Part shown: piece by piece, positions 22,033 to 32,155 of the stretch
Position numbering within the stretch: the first letter of the stretch is position 1
Layout: each line of letters begins with the position of its first letter
Assembly (NCBI GenBank): GCA_013054445.1
Contig: JAAMPI010000015.1
Span: 1-64,000, forward strand
Length of the DNA stretch: 64,000 nt
Reading direction: 5' to 3'
Origin: Cudoniella acicularis
Taxonomy: Eukaryota; Ascomycota; Leotiomycetes; Helotiales; Helotiaceae
Made by a program: the position numbers and the translations under genes
The notes under the pieces: generated by a model
What the model saw: only the letters and a program-made list of their open reading frames with translations
What the model was told of the DNA's origin: nothing
The model's database searches: none

Positions 22033-23542
22033 TCACAGTTCTTCGACATAAGCGTCAAATCTACCCTTAAATTCCTCAACAGTCATCTCCTCGCCAGCAT
22101 ATTGTGCTCCACCAGGTGTCTTTGGCGGAATGAGGATACTGGAGACGACGTGAATGACGCCATCCTTTGCAATTCCGTCTTGAACAGCAACGGAGCTGAA
22201 GCCGTTTATCTTGATGGTGATCAAGCCACCATACCTAGCAACATCGATGCTCAAGCTCTTGTCGTCCAACAAGGTTGGGAGATCAACATGGAAAAATCCC
22301 TTGGGAATACCCTCCATGTCAATTTCATCGACAACCTTCAACTCAGCACCCTTCTCCTTGTAGAAGGCATCGGAGTAAAGTGTGTGGTTGGCAACGACGT
22401 GGTACTTCAATAGAGCCTTCAAGTATTTCTCGCCATACTTGCTAAATAAGAAAGCATTAATCTTGGGGCCGAGCTTCTGGAATGCAAAATTGCTAGGAGC
22501 GAAAAGTGTGCCACCCTCGTGGTGAGAGGCGGCGATAGCGTCAAACAGACCCGTCTTTTGGAGGCCAAGCTGCAGAGTGCTGAATTCTCCAGGGAAGAGC
22601 TCGATGATCTTGAGGGCTGGTGGAGGTGGGAGCAGAATAGAATCCACACCGTGGATAACACCATTGGTGCCGAACTATGCCGCAATGGTCAGTGCCACTC
22701 AATTGAGATTAGATAGGAAAGCTTACAATGTTGATAGCGACAATTCGGCTGTAGAAATTGATATTCAGGCCCTTTCCAAGACCAAATCCGACACGAAGTC
22801 GCTGCGGCTCACCGCCGAGAGAATCCTCGTGCAATGCAGTAGGGATAGTGTGCGTAAGAAACACACGGCCAACCGGATAGAAATCTGGCGAAACGTGGTA
22901 GGCAAGGATCTTGTTGACCAATTCCTTCGACACCTTTTTGTGTCCCTTGGGGATCTTCTCGAAAGCTTTGTCTGTTGGTGCAAAGACCGTATAGTTGGCA
23001 GCCGTGCCGTTCAATGTCTCAACTAAATCTGGGTAGCGGTTGATAAGCTCGGCAAGCTTTGTTGTGTACTTGCTGCTAGCAATGAGTTGGTAGACGGTCT
23101 GATTTAGGTGGTGCTTGTGGGGGTCGTGGTGATGGGGAGGACGGCGGTGTGGAGGATGGTGAGGCTTCTTGTCCTTGTCGCCTTTTTGGAAAACATCCAC
23201 GTCTTCAACTGCTTCAACGGCAGAGTCGAGGAATCCTTGCATATCAAACTTTGTCATCGACATATGGCATTCGAAGGAAGATTGGGCCTTCTTGCCAGCC
23301 TCGGTGGCAGCATTGATGGCATTGATGGCATTGTCAAGGGCATTCCCAGAGAATGCTACTGAGTCTTTGAATGTCTCTTCAACTCCGGACCAGACATTCT
23401 CAACATCGCCGTGCAGTCGATCGAGGAAGGTTTGAGAGTTCTTCACAGATTGTGAAGCAATCTCCTCTGTGAGATGTTCATCGGGGATGATGAATGCTGT
23501 AGAGATGGCCGCAAGCAGCAGCAAGGTAGCAATCAACTTCAT
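22033..23542 (-). CDS. Secreted fasciclin (FAS1) domain protein, two FAS1 domains
   Basis: There are two exons, 23542-22727 and 22674-22033 (intron 52 nt), giving 485 aa. The first ATG (23542) opens a signal peptide (MKLIATLLLLAAISTAF). After a ~110-residue leader domain comes a His/Pro-rich linker (HHPPHRRPPHHHDPHKHH). FAS1 domain 1 follows, with TVYQLIASSKYTTKLAELI and YTVFAPTDKAFEKIP. FAS1 domain 2 spans the intron, with NGVIHGVDSILLPPP, GTLFAPSNFAFQKLG and GVIHVVSSILIPP. FAS1 proteins are extracellular adhesion or matrix proteins. N-glycosylation sequons (NQT, NGT, NYT) fit secretion. No GPI-anchor signal is obvious at the C-terminus (DAYVEEL). Confidence 0.92.
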
Positions 23543-24832
23543 ATTGATGGTTATGATGTCTGATGAAGATAGGAGAGGTACAGAGGGATGGGAATGCAGA
23601 GAATATGAAAGCTGGGCAAAGGCTAGTAGTGGAATGACGCTTTGAGCCAACGGACTGACGAAACGCGAGGCGGTACGAGAGGCTCGCAAAACGGCAGGCT
23701 CGGAACTTACGAGGAGCCGAAATGTGTGAATGGGACTCGAGGATTGGATGAAACAAAGAAGTTGCTCATGGTACCGGTATTATTGGCATCTTACCCACCA
23801 TGGGGTGGTTTCCCCTCTGGAGCAGGCAGCCGAATGCTGTCGTCCTCCAGCGGCTGGCGTGGCTTCTGGTAGTTGCTGGGGCTGCTAGAGCTCTGGGTCA
23901 GGTCATATTATCATCGACAAAGGAATGTGTGGAGAGGCGCCCCCTAGTTGCAGCATGTTCAGGCGAATCATGCAAAACTACCCCTCGATCGGAGGAATGC
24001 GATGCCGACATTCGTCATCCAGCGGCCGTCGTTGGTGATGCGATCAAAGCATATTATTCAAGGTTTTGCTGAAAGAGGTCTGCGACCGGAGAGGTGTGTT
24101 TGAAGCTCGAGATGAAAAGCTTCGAGAGCCTCGCAATGCGAAAGTACCCAGATGCAGCACCCCAAATAACAATTGCGCTTTTACACAGGAGGGGAATAGC
24201 GTCATCGCTGATAACGATAACGATAAGAGCTTTGAATTGTGGGGGATCAACATCAACACTGCTCCACCACTCGACCCCTCGCCGGCACTCAGGGGTAGCG
24301 GAAAGCGACTGTACTCTAAGTAGACGTCAGTTTCGGCATATTTCCTATGGCAAGCGCATTAACTCTACCGCCTTCCCGTCGCCCTTATGGTGTTCTAGAA
24401 ACCCATGATACCTCTATGTGCATGCTTCGGAGACTAACCCTCCAACTCTCAGAAAACCAGGCATCTCTACCAAGGTTTTTCTAGCGAGACCAACCTCTGC
24501 AGCTGCTAACCCCCTGGAAAGCATTACGTCTTGGCTTTTGCGGAGATCGACGACGAGCAAACTTTTCACAGTACAGTCATGGTATTTAAAGCTCCTGTTA
24601 GCCAATGATGGCCCATTTATAGCCCATGCAGAGACTTCAATCCATTGCAATGGTAATGTTTTTCCCTGCCTGACCTACTGCATCCGCCTATCGGCTTGCC
24701 TTGTTATCGTCATAAGAACATTCCACCCCGCATTCCTCGTGCTATATAAACCTCAAATCACCCCACAACAAAACTTATTTTGAGCTCAATTGACAACGGA
24801 CATCCTCCGAGATCTTACCATAGCACTACACA
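23543..24832. other. Divergent promoter region between fasciclin and glutamate decarboxylase genes
   Basis: About 1.3 kb. Plus- and minus-strand open frames here overlap and lack motifs. The only element I can assign is the TATA box of the decarboxylase gene. Confidence 0.4.
24743..24749 (+). promoter_or_regulatory. TATA box of glutamate decarboxylase gene
   Basis: TATATAA lies 84 bp upstream of the decarboxylase ATG (24833) in pyrimidine-rich surroundings, a sensible core-promoter position for an ascomycete gene. Confidence 0.5.
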
Positions 24833-26872
24833 ATGTCTTTAGCACGACATGTAAGAAGTATTTTACAATTGTTAGAACTGATTGAAGCTTACAATTATCC
24901 ACAGGTTGACCCGGATGAGATCATCCAAAACCTTCATGATATGCACATGAAGGACGCTGGCAAACACCACACACATACCAAAGGAGGTACTTCCCACATC
25001 ACACCTTACTCCACACGCTATGCCAGCAAAAAGGAGATCCCCAAGTTTAAGATTCCCCATGAAGGTGCTCCGGCAGATACCGTGCACCAGATGTTGAAGG
25101 ATGAGCTGGATCTGGATGGCATTCCCAATCTGAACTTGGCTAGGTATTTTTCTGTGTATAGAATCAAAATGTAATGTGCTAACACATTTCCCAGTTTTGT
25201 GTAAGTGAAAGCCAATTAATGGGTAATTCATCAAGACAGCATTCTTAGATATTCCAACAAGATCTTTCTAAATTGCCTTTACCAAGAGCACTGTAGCAAA
25301 TTTAATGAAAACTTTAATGGAAACAAAGGCTAATTCGGTATAGCGGTACATATATGGAGAAGAGCGCCCAGGAACTAATGTTCGAAAATATCTCCAAAAA
25401 CATGTCCGATGTCGACGAATATCCCGCAATGATGCAAATGCACGCCCGTTGCGTAAGCATCATCGCACATCTCTGGGGCGTACAAAAAGGAGAGCGAGCA
25501 ATTGGTTCAGCAACAACAGGTTCTTCCGAAGCTATCCATCTCGGAGGCTTGGCAATGAAGAGGCGCTGGCAGGAACGAAGAATGGCGGATGGCAAAGACA
25601 CCTTGAAGCCAAACATTATTATGGGTGCCAATGCTCAAGTGGCTCTTGAGAAATTTGCTAGGTATTTCGAGGTCGAGGCACGCATCTTGCCCGTTTCAGA
25701 GAAGAGCAATTACAGACTTGACCCTGAGTTGGTGAAGGACAACATCGATGAGAATACGATTGGTGTTTTTGTCATTTTGGGTTCCACATATACCGGTCAT
25801 TACGAGCCTGTGGAGGAGATTTCTAAAATATTGGATGGATTTCAAGAGAAGACAGGGGTCGACATTCCCATCCACGTTGATGCTGTAAGTTTATTCGCAA
25901 CAAAAATTGCCTGCATATCACAGTACATTTTACTGACTCAACTTTGAATAGGCTTCAGGAGGATTCGTAGCACCCTTCACTTTCGCCAAAGCTGGCGGCG
26001 CAAAATGGAACTTTGAGCTCCCTCGGGTTAAATCTATCAACACATCTGGCCATAAATTCGGTCTTGTCTACGCAGGGGTAGGCTGGATCATCTGGCGCGA
26101 CGAGTCTTATCTCCCCAAACACCTCGTTTTCGAACTCCACTATCTAGGCGGCACGGAAGAATCCTACACTCTCAACTTCTCCCGTCCCGGAGCACAAATA
26201 ATCGCCCAATACTACAACCTGATCCACCTCGGTTTTACCGGCTACCAACAGATCATGGAAAACTGCTTGTCGAACGCCCGTCTCCTCTCCAAATCCCTCG
26301 AAGCCACAGGCTGGTATACCTGCGTCTCAGACATCCATCGCAAGAAAGGCGTTCGTTCCTTCGCTGGCGTCAAGGAAGCAGTTTTCGGCTCCGAAGACGA
26401 AACTTCTGCTGATTACAACGCTGGTCTTCCCGTGGTAGCATTCAGATTCAGCGATGAATTCAAGAAGGAATTCCCGCACCTAAAGCAAGAGACCATCTCC
26501 AATCTATTGAGAGCGAAGCAGTATATCATTCCCAATTATCCGCTTCCGCCGAATGAGGACAAGATTGAGATTTTGCGGGTAGTGGTTCGGGAGAGCATGA
26601 GTTTTGATTTATTGGATAGGTTGATTTCGGATATTTGCGCGACGACGCAGAATCTGATTGTCAGTTTCCCCTTTTAACATTGTGTAGATAATGTGTGAAC
26701 TGATGTGATAAAATAGGAATCTGATCAGGCCGACTTGAGCATCCTTTCTAAGAACAAGGATAATAGTGCTGAGAAGACTCATTCAAGCTCTGGATCGCAC
26801 AATGAGGGCAAGGGACAGGGTCACGGAGGCAAGAGACCTATGACGGAGGGTGTTCATAGGTCTGTGTGTTAA
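24833..26872 (+). CDS. Glutamate decarboxylase (PLP-dependent), six exons including a 6-nt microexon
   Basis: Exons: 24833-24850, 24905-25143, 25195-25200, 25344-25884, 25952-26659 and 26717-26872, joining in frame to 555 aa. It converts L-glutamate to GABA with proton consumption in the cytosol. The PLP-fold segments are clear: SATTGSSEAIHLGGLAMKRR, HVDAASGGFVAPF, and SINTSGHKFGLVYAGVGW, where the Lys of SGHKFG is the PLP Schiff-base lysine. The C-terminal tail is Gly/His/Lys-rich. Exon 3 is only TTTTGT. It supplies the Phe-Val of NLASFVGTYMEK, a conserved family segment, and without it the protein would read NLASGTYMEK. Both flanking introns have GT...AG ends and the phases agree. Confidence 0.95.
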
Positions 26873-27282
26873 ATTGGGAAACTGCACCGGTTGCTTCTGG
26901 GGCTCGGGGTTGTGCCACCAAAAAGTACTGATTTAGGATAGGCGAAAGGTCAAAGGGGGACGTTCACATTTTGGTTACGCCAGGCTGGTCTTTCATTGGA
27001 ACTGCGGTGAAATTGAAGATTTGAAGGGCACATTAGCATAGCTTCCTAGCCAATTTGAAATTCCTGGTATTGCATTCTGCTCTCAACTTTCAAAATTTCA
27101 CCAATCCGTGACAAGAACTCTATTATTCAGTAAAAACTCACCACAAACAAACAGAATAGAATTTCAACCCTTTTCTTCCTCCTTGTCCTAATTGCCACTC
27201 ATCATCCCTCATCCCCTTTTCCAAGTCACTCATTCTTATATAATTGACAGATTTGACGAGTTACAACAAATGACAACACACA
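26873..27282. other. Intergenic, no gene recognised
   Basis: 3' flank of the decarboxylase gene up to the first MITE copy. No coding-like frame. Confidence 0.4.
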
Positions 27283-27519
27283 TACTCGGCTGGGTTTTTG
27301 CTGAAGGCCGTACGCCGTATTTAACCTGTCTAGGTAGTGTTAAGAATACATCATAGTTGCAAAATCACTCATCTCTATTTAGCGAATTACCACGAAAGGA
27401 CGCTTCTTAAAGCGAAAAGAGACTAATTACTGAAATACTTGTGGGTTGCTGTCCTACTGTGAATACCCTAACTGGCCATTAATAATTTCCACGGCCCTCA
27501 CGAAAAACCGGGCCGAGTA
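27283..27519 (+). mobile_element. MITE family copy A (~237 bp, TA-flanked TIRs)
   Basis: Starts TACTCGGCTGGGTTTTTGCTG and ends with an inverted version (CGGCCCTCACGAAAAACCGG, then GCCGAGTA). Interior landmarks are shared with the other three copies: GTTAAGAATAC, AAAATCACTCA, GAAAGGACGC, AAGAGACTAATTACT, CTGTCCTACTGTGA and AATAATTTCCACGGCCCT. There is no open frame of note, so it is non-autonomous. TA at both ends suggests a Tc1/mariner-type transposase in trans. Confidence 0.85.
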
Positions 27520-28397
27520 CCCCTTAATTCACTAAGCGAGATTCAAGAACGGCGCGCGCTCGAACACTTGAAAAGAGTAGAATAACCACAAACTAGAAAT
27601 CAATTTGCGATGCGAAAAGAGAAGGGAAAAATATCCTTCAATTTACCACCGAAGTTGTATCGTCTTTACTAAAAGGTAAGGAGTCCATCTTTCGAAGTGT
27701 CGAGGTGGATTTTTCAAGGGCACGGACCACTGGATAGGTGGTGAAGAAATAGAATTTCGGCTTCCCTTGCCCATCACAGGACATAGATTGTCCATCCCGA
27801 AGGCGAAGATATTTTATCACATAATTAAGCATTGGTAGATAGTTTCATTTAGCATAGCGAAGGAAAGGTACGGGAATGTGATAGGAGAGTTGAAGGCTTT
27901 GCTCTTCTTTGCCATTGTCCCTGATACAGTCTTTCCCTGTATCTGATTCTATTAATTTAGATATCTTAATGAAATAGATCACAGCCTCAGCTTTGATCCT
28001 AGGATATTGCGTTACCCCGCTTTCTAGCTTAAGAAGACATTCACTCGCAACAACAGACCTCCTTGTCTTCTGACATGTACTCGAGGCCCCTTTCCCTTTT
28101 GACTACGCATGTATTTCAGCATAACTCCAGCTTCCAACCTCTCACCTTCCATCCAAAAATATCATCTTACCCCGCTTTTACAGATCGAGAAAAAAAAATA
28201 TTCACTCAACACAACCAACCCACCCATTTTCTAATTTGAATTCTGCCACCTTTCCTCCTCGGCTATATATACCTCAACGCACCTCCAACTTCTTCCTTCC
28301 TTTTCTTCCTCATCAACTATTTATCGATCCGCGATCGAACACCCAGGAACAACAAGAAGAAGAACCTCAACACCAACCACCCATCAATATCATCACC
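27520..28397. other. Upstream region of the acidic repeat protein gene
   Basis: About 880 bp. The last 200 bp are strongly pyrimidine-rich (TTCCTTCCTTTTCTTCC near 28290), a common fungal leader/promoter feature. No other gene recognised. Confidence 0.45.
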
Positions 28398-30479
28398 ATG
28401 AGCAAACCAGGATTCCGCTTGACCCTGGCGCCCCTTTCTCCAAGGACCCAAAAGACATTAACAGCTCCATTCAAGCCCTCACCTCTGAACCCCGCCCGAT
28501 ACGAAAACCCGTCGACTTCAACATTAGCAACACCACCTACCACACCCGAGAAGCAACAAGCACTATTAATGCATCCACAACAGCAACAGCAAAAACCAGA
28601 AAACAAGACAACGGCAATGCATGAGCTGTCACGCAAAATGGGCTTCGCAGGCACAGACTTGGCCGAGTTCTACGCCTTCTTCTCGCAACGCGAGCTTTGC
28701 CACCTCATTCTCGAGTACCACGCCACGAAAGCCGCACTCGGCATCCTTAACCCCGAGATGAAGTTGAAGAAACCGTCTTCGCTTTACCCGCAGGTCCTCG
28801 AGGCGCTTAAGGATCGACACCTGAAGTATGTCGCTGAAGCTTATCCTAAGGAAGGAATCTACACCCATGGAGAGAATCAGGTTCGCTTCATGGCGAGAAT
28901 GATCGTCGAGATCCGGCTCATGAACGATTGTGGAGAGAGCTGTTATGATGCTGATCTGGACATATGCGAGTTCAATGCTGAGATGATCAAGATTATTGAG
29001 ATGCGGTTTAATGAGGTTTCGCGAGGTGGCAGGTCTGAATTTGTTTCGCTTTTGCAGGCCGCTGGTAAGAGATATGGATTTGAGTTCCGTTACCACACCC
29101 CAGATGGGAAGGAGGTTGTGTGGGACAAAGTGCCTGGAAATCAAAAGAGGAAAATGCTTAACAGTGGTTCTTCTGAACGGAAAGCTAAGAGGGTTGACGT
29201 GGGCCCGAAGGAATTAGTTGTCAATTCGACGACAGGTGGGGCTTCACCCAAGATGGAGGGAGCGGGTAAAAGGCTTCTGGCGCCGGCTAGAGTGGCTGAA
29301 GCAGACGCCGAGAAGAAGATTAATACCGAGGAGGAAGGATCAAGTGCTAAATTTCCAGAGCCTACTGGAGATAATGGAGCAGACGAGAGAAAGCTAGCTA
29401 AACCTGAGCTCAGGGCTGCTTCGAATGAGGCCGCAATTGGCGTCGACGTTCCGGAACAAGAGACAAGAGTGCTTGGAACAGACGACGAAGCCACGGACGG
29501 CACAAACGCCCAAGTCATTTCTGAAGAAGGTGGAGTGAATGTCAAGATTCCGCAGCCGGAGACTGAACAGGTTGAAGCAGACAATGGAGCAATGATTGAT
29601 GCAGAGACCAAAGCTCCTTTCGAGGAAGATGTCATCGGTGCCGAGACCCTGGATATGAAGATTGAAGAAGTTGGAATTGACAACGGAGAACTGATCGGTG
29701 CAGAGACCAAAGCTTCTCCCAAGGAAGATATCATGGGTTTGAAGTTTCCGGAGGTGAAGACCGAAGAAGTTGGAGCAGATGACAGAGAAATGAGCGGTGC
29801 GGGAACCAAAGCTGCTTCCGAGCGAGATATCATGGCTTGTGAGTTCCCGGAAGCGATGATTGGAAAGAATAATGCAGACGACTTTGAGATGATCGATCTC
29901 GACGAGATCGACGATCTCTTTGAGCAAGATGGTGATGGTATCGACATCCCGCAGCTCGAAATTGGAGAGCTTAGAGCTGGTGAGGATATGACTACTACTG
30001 AAACTGAAGTTGTATCCAATAATGCCGAGGTTACAAGCGACAAGCTCAAAAATGATAGAGGCGATGACAATATCATGAATGATGCTGGAGGTGATGTTTG
30101 GTTTGAGGCATCAGAGACCGGCAACGCCACCCATCTTGCTGATTTGAGCGGTGACGGAGCATCGGCCGAGCAAGTAGAGCCAGAGACTGAGCAGAAGATT
30201 GAGGATCCAAAAGGTATTAACCCTAAGATGGTCGATATTGCAGAGTTAAAACCTGCAGAGGACACACCCAAAGGTAATGGAGAAGTAACGGAGGTGACGA
30301 GTGCAGAGGAGGTAGAGGCGGCCGTTGAAGCGCAGCTTCTTACTGAGTCCGAGGCCAGCAACAGCTCAAAGATAGAGAACATCGAATATTCAATGGCAGA
30401 AGGAGAACTTGATAACACAGATGGATTTTTCAAGGAAGCTATGGAGGCTGGAGCACCCGACTTGGAGGGGTTCGAGTGA
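28398..30479 (+). CDS. Hypothetical acidic protein with ~33-aa tandem repeats
   Basis: Single exon of 693 aa. The ATG at 28398 (atcaccATGAGC) is the first in frame. Residues ~1-85 are low-complexity (Pro/Thr/Gln, with a Q run). Residues ~85-245 look folded (HELSRKMGFAGTDLAEFY, QVRFMARMIVEIRLM, ADLDICEFNAEMIKIIEMRF, GFEFRYHTPDGKEVVWDKV), but I do not recognise the family. A basic patch (NQKRK, SSERKAKRVD) may be a nuclear signal. The rest is very acidic and disordered. It includes three consecutive 33-aa repeats at about nt 29565-29861, each of the form EEVG-D-GE-IGAETKA---EDIM---FPE, plus a partial fourth. The function is unknown. Confidence 0.85.
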   Translation: MSKPGFRLTLAPLSPRTQKTLTAPFKPSPLNPARYENPSTSTLATPPTTPEKQQALLMHPQQQQQKPENKTTAMHELSRKMGFAGTDLAEFYAFFSQRELCHLILEYHATKAALGILNPEMKLKKPSSLYPQVLEALKDRHLKYVAEAYPKEGIYTHGENQVRFMARMIVEIRLMNDCGESCYDADLDICEFNAEMIKIIEMRFNEVSRGGRSEFVSLLQAAGKRYGFEFRYHTPDGKEVVWDKVPGNQKRKMLNSGSSERKAKRVDVGPKELVVNSTTGGASPKMEGAGKRLLAPARVAEADAEKKINTEEEGSSAKFPEPTGDNGADERKLAKPELRAASNEAAIGVDVPEQETRVLGTDDEATDGTNAQVISEEGGVNVKIPQPETEQVEADNGAMIDAETKAPFEEDVIGAETLDMKIEEVGIDNGELIGAETKASPKEDIMGLKFPEVKTEEVGADDREMSGAGTKAASERDIMACEFPEAMIGKNNADDFEMIDLDEIDDLFEQDGDGIDIPQLEIGELRAGEDMTTTETEVVSNNAEVTSDKLKNDRGDDNIMNDAGGDVWFEASETGNATHLADLSGDGASAEQVEPETEQKIEDPKGINPKMVDIAELKPAEDTPKGNGEVTEVTSAEEVEAAVEAQLLTESEASNSSKIENIEYSMAEGELDNTDGFFKEAMEAGAPDLEGFE

Positions 30480-30914
30480 ACAAACAACATCTTTATGGGT
30501 ATTCATGGAAAAATGGGGGTTTGACGCAAGGAAAGATGGCAAGCAAGAGCACGACACCGATATGTTATCTTTGCGGCAGATTCATACATTGCACGGGGGG
30601 GGGGTTGGTTACAGTCCACTAGGACATTCAACCATTCATAGAATTAAATTGGATGACATTTTAACTCCACGGAATTACTATGACTTGAGACAAAAAACTC
30701 GATTCTCCTCGATTGAAGGCCTATCTTAGTGTGAATGCCCATCCTTGCCTATGCAAGAATTTGCGATGCTTTTCGGTAATTTACCATAGAGGAAACCTAA
30801 TCAAGAAGATGACCATGCATGTATTCGTCTCATCTGGTTTCTATATCTACCTGTTATTGTCCACACTTGTGTGTTCATGTAGGAATGAGACTTCAAAAAC
30901 ACATATGAAGAAGA
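30480..30914. other. Convergent 3' region between the repeat protein and IND1-like gene
   Basis: Holds the 3' ends of two convergent genes. Contains a run of ten G's near 30595. No gene recognised. Confidence 0.45.
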
Positions 30915-32000
30915 TCAATTCTCAAATAAGCCGACAGTTTTGCTAACTTCTTGTGCAAGGTTCATGAATGCCTCTGCTCTCTCAGACCCAGGCTCAGCCA
31001 CGACCGTTGGTTTGCCCCTATCCGCGTCATCGCAAATATTAGCGTGTAATGGGATGTCTCCTAAGAACTTAACACCATGCTCCTCACAGGCATGTGTCAC
31101 GCCGGAATGTGATCCAAATATGTGTGTACTCTTCTGGCAATGCGGGCAGGTAAACAGAGACATGTTCTGTACCATTCCCAATATTGGGATATTGACTTTC
31201 TTGAACATATTGATACCCTTCACGGCATCCTTCAATGCGATATCTTGGGGTGTTGATACGATGATGGCACCTGGCATTGGTGAGCAATTTCTTGATAAAT
31301 TTGCAAGTAAGGGGTGTTACCGTCCAAAACAATCTGTTGAGTGATTGTCAATTGGGTGTCTCCAGTTCCAGGAGGTAGGTCCAGAACAAGCACATCCAAT
31401 CCTCCCCAGTCGACTTCATGTAGAAGTTGTTGTAAAGCCTTCATAACCATGAGTCCTCGCCATACTACTGGAGCTGCATCTCCAACTAGGTAACCCATGG
31501 ACATGGACTTTACTCCATAATTAGAGAGCGGGAGTAGTTGATTGTCTGTTGGGCGTCAGGTTTATCCGGATTCGATTCAACGGGAAGTCCACTGACTTGA
31601 GGATAATCTAGGCTCGCCCGAGAGGTTCAAAAGTGTTGGAATGGAAGGACCAAAGATATCTGTATCGAGAATGCCACTCCGAAGTCCTTGTCGAGCGTAG
31701 GCTAAAGCTAGATTGACTATCACTGATTCAGTATTACCCTTTATCCTGCTATTCATAGGGCTCTGACCTGCTATGGTAGACTTTCCTACTCCGCCCTTTG
31801 CAGATGAGACAGCAATCACTTTCTTAACATCTTTGATCTTTCGCCTCTCTGGCAAACCGCGCTGCATGCGAGGTATACTTCCCTTTCGTGGAAGACCCTG
31901 TAATGTTAGCGTTTGAAACAAAGGCTTAGTATACATACAAGCTTACCAAAGGATTTTCATGTTGCAAATAACGCAACGTGGAGAATAGTCGCGGCTTCAT
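30915..32000 (-). CDS. IND1: Mitochondrial Fe-S scaffold P-loop NTPase (IND1/NUBPL)
   Basis: Five exons: 32000-31947, 31897-31768, 31716-31597, 31545-31321 and 31270-30915. They join in frame to 294 aa. The N-terminus [13 protein letters not shown] is a short presequence. The deviant Walker A is [14 protein letters not shown], interrupted after its last Ala by intron 2. Then come [32 protein letters not shown] and [17 protein letters not shown]. The Cys motif [14 protein letters not shown] (CPxC) binds the bridging cluster in Mrp/Nbp35-type proteins. IND1 delivers iron-sulfur clusters to respiratory complex I in the matrix. It is divergently transcribed from BFR2 with only 155 bp between start codons. 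Confidence 0.94.
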
Positions 32001-32155
32001 AGTTGTATGGCTCTGAAAGCTGCCGATGAGCTTCAAGCTGCATGTCGGCAGAAGCGGCCGCATGCGCCGTTAGCGTGCCAAGATTTCGAGGGGAGCTCAA
32101 AATATTTCTTAAAATATTTTGTGGATAGAGATTACATTGTTTTACAGTAGAGAAA
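32001..32155. promoter_or_regulatory. Compact bidirectional promoter, IND1 / BFR2
   Basis: Only 155 bp separate the IND1 ATG (32000, minus) from the BFR2 ATG (32156, plus). Both promoters and leaders must share it. It includes an AAAATATT-type A+T-rich stretch near 32098-32118. No specific factor site is assigned. Confidence 0.55.

Noticed and set aside
28236..28397. Upstream extension of the acidic repeat protein frame
   Set aside because: Begins at TTG in a pyrimidine-rich leader; the ATG at 28398 has good context.
29141..30490. 449-codon Ser-rich minus-strand frame
   Set aside because: Exact antisense shadow of the acidic repeat protein; composition is what antisense of Glu/Asp/Ala codons gives.
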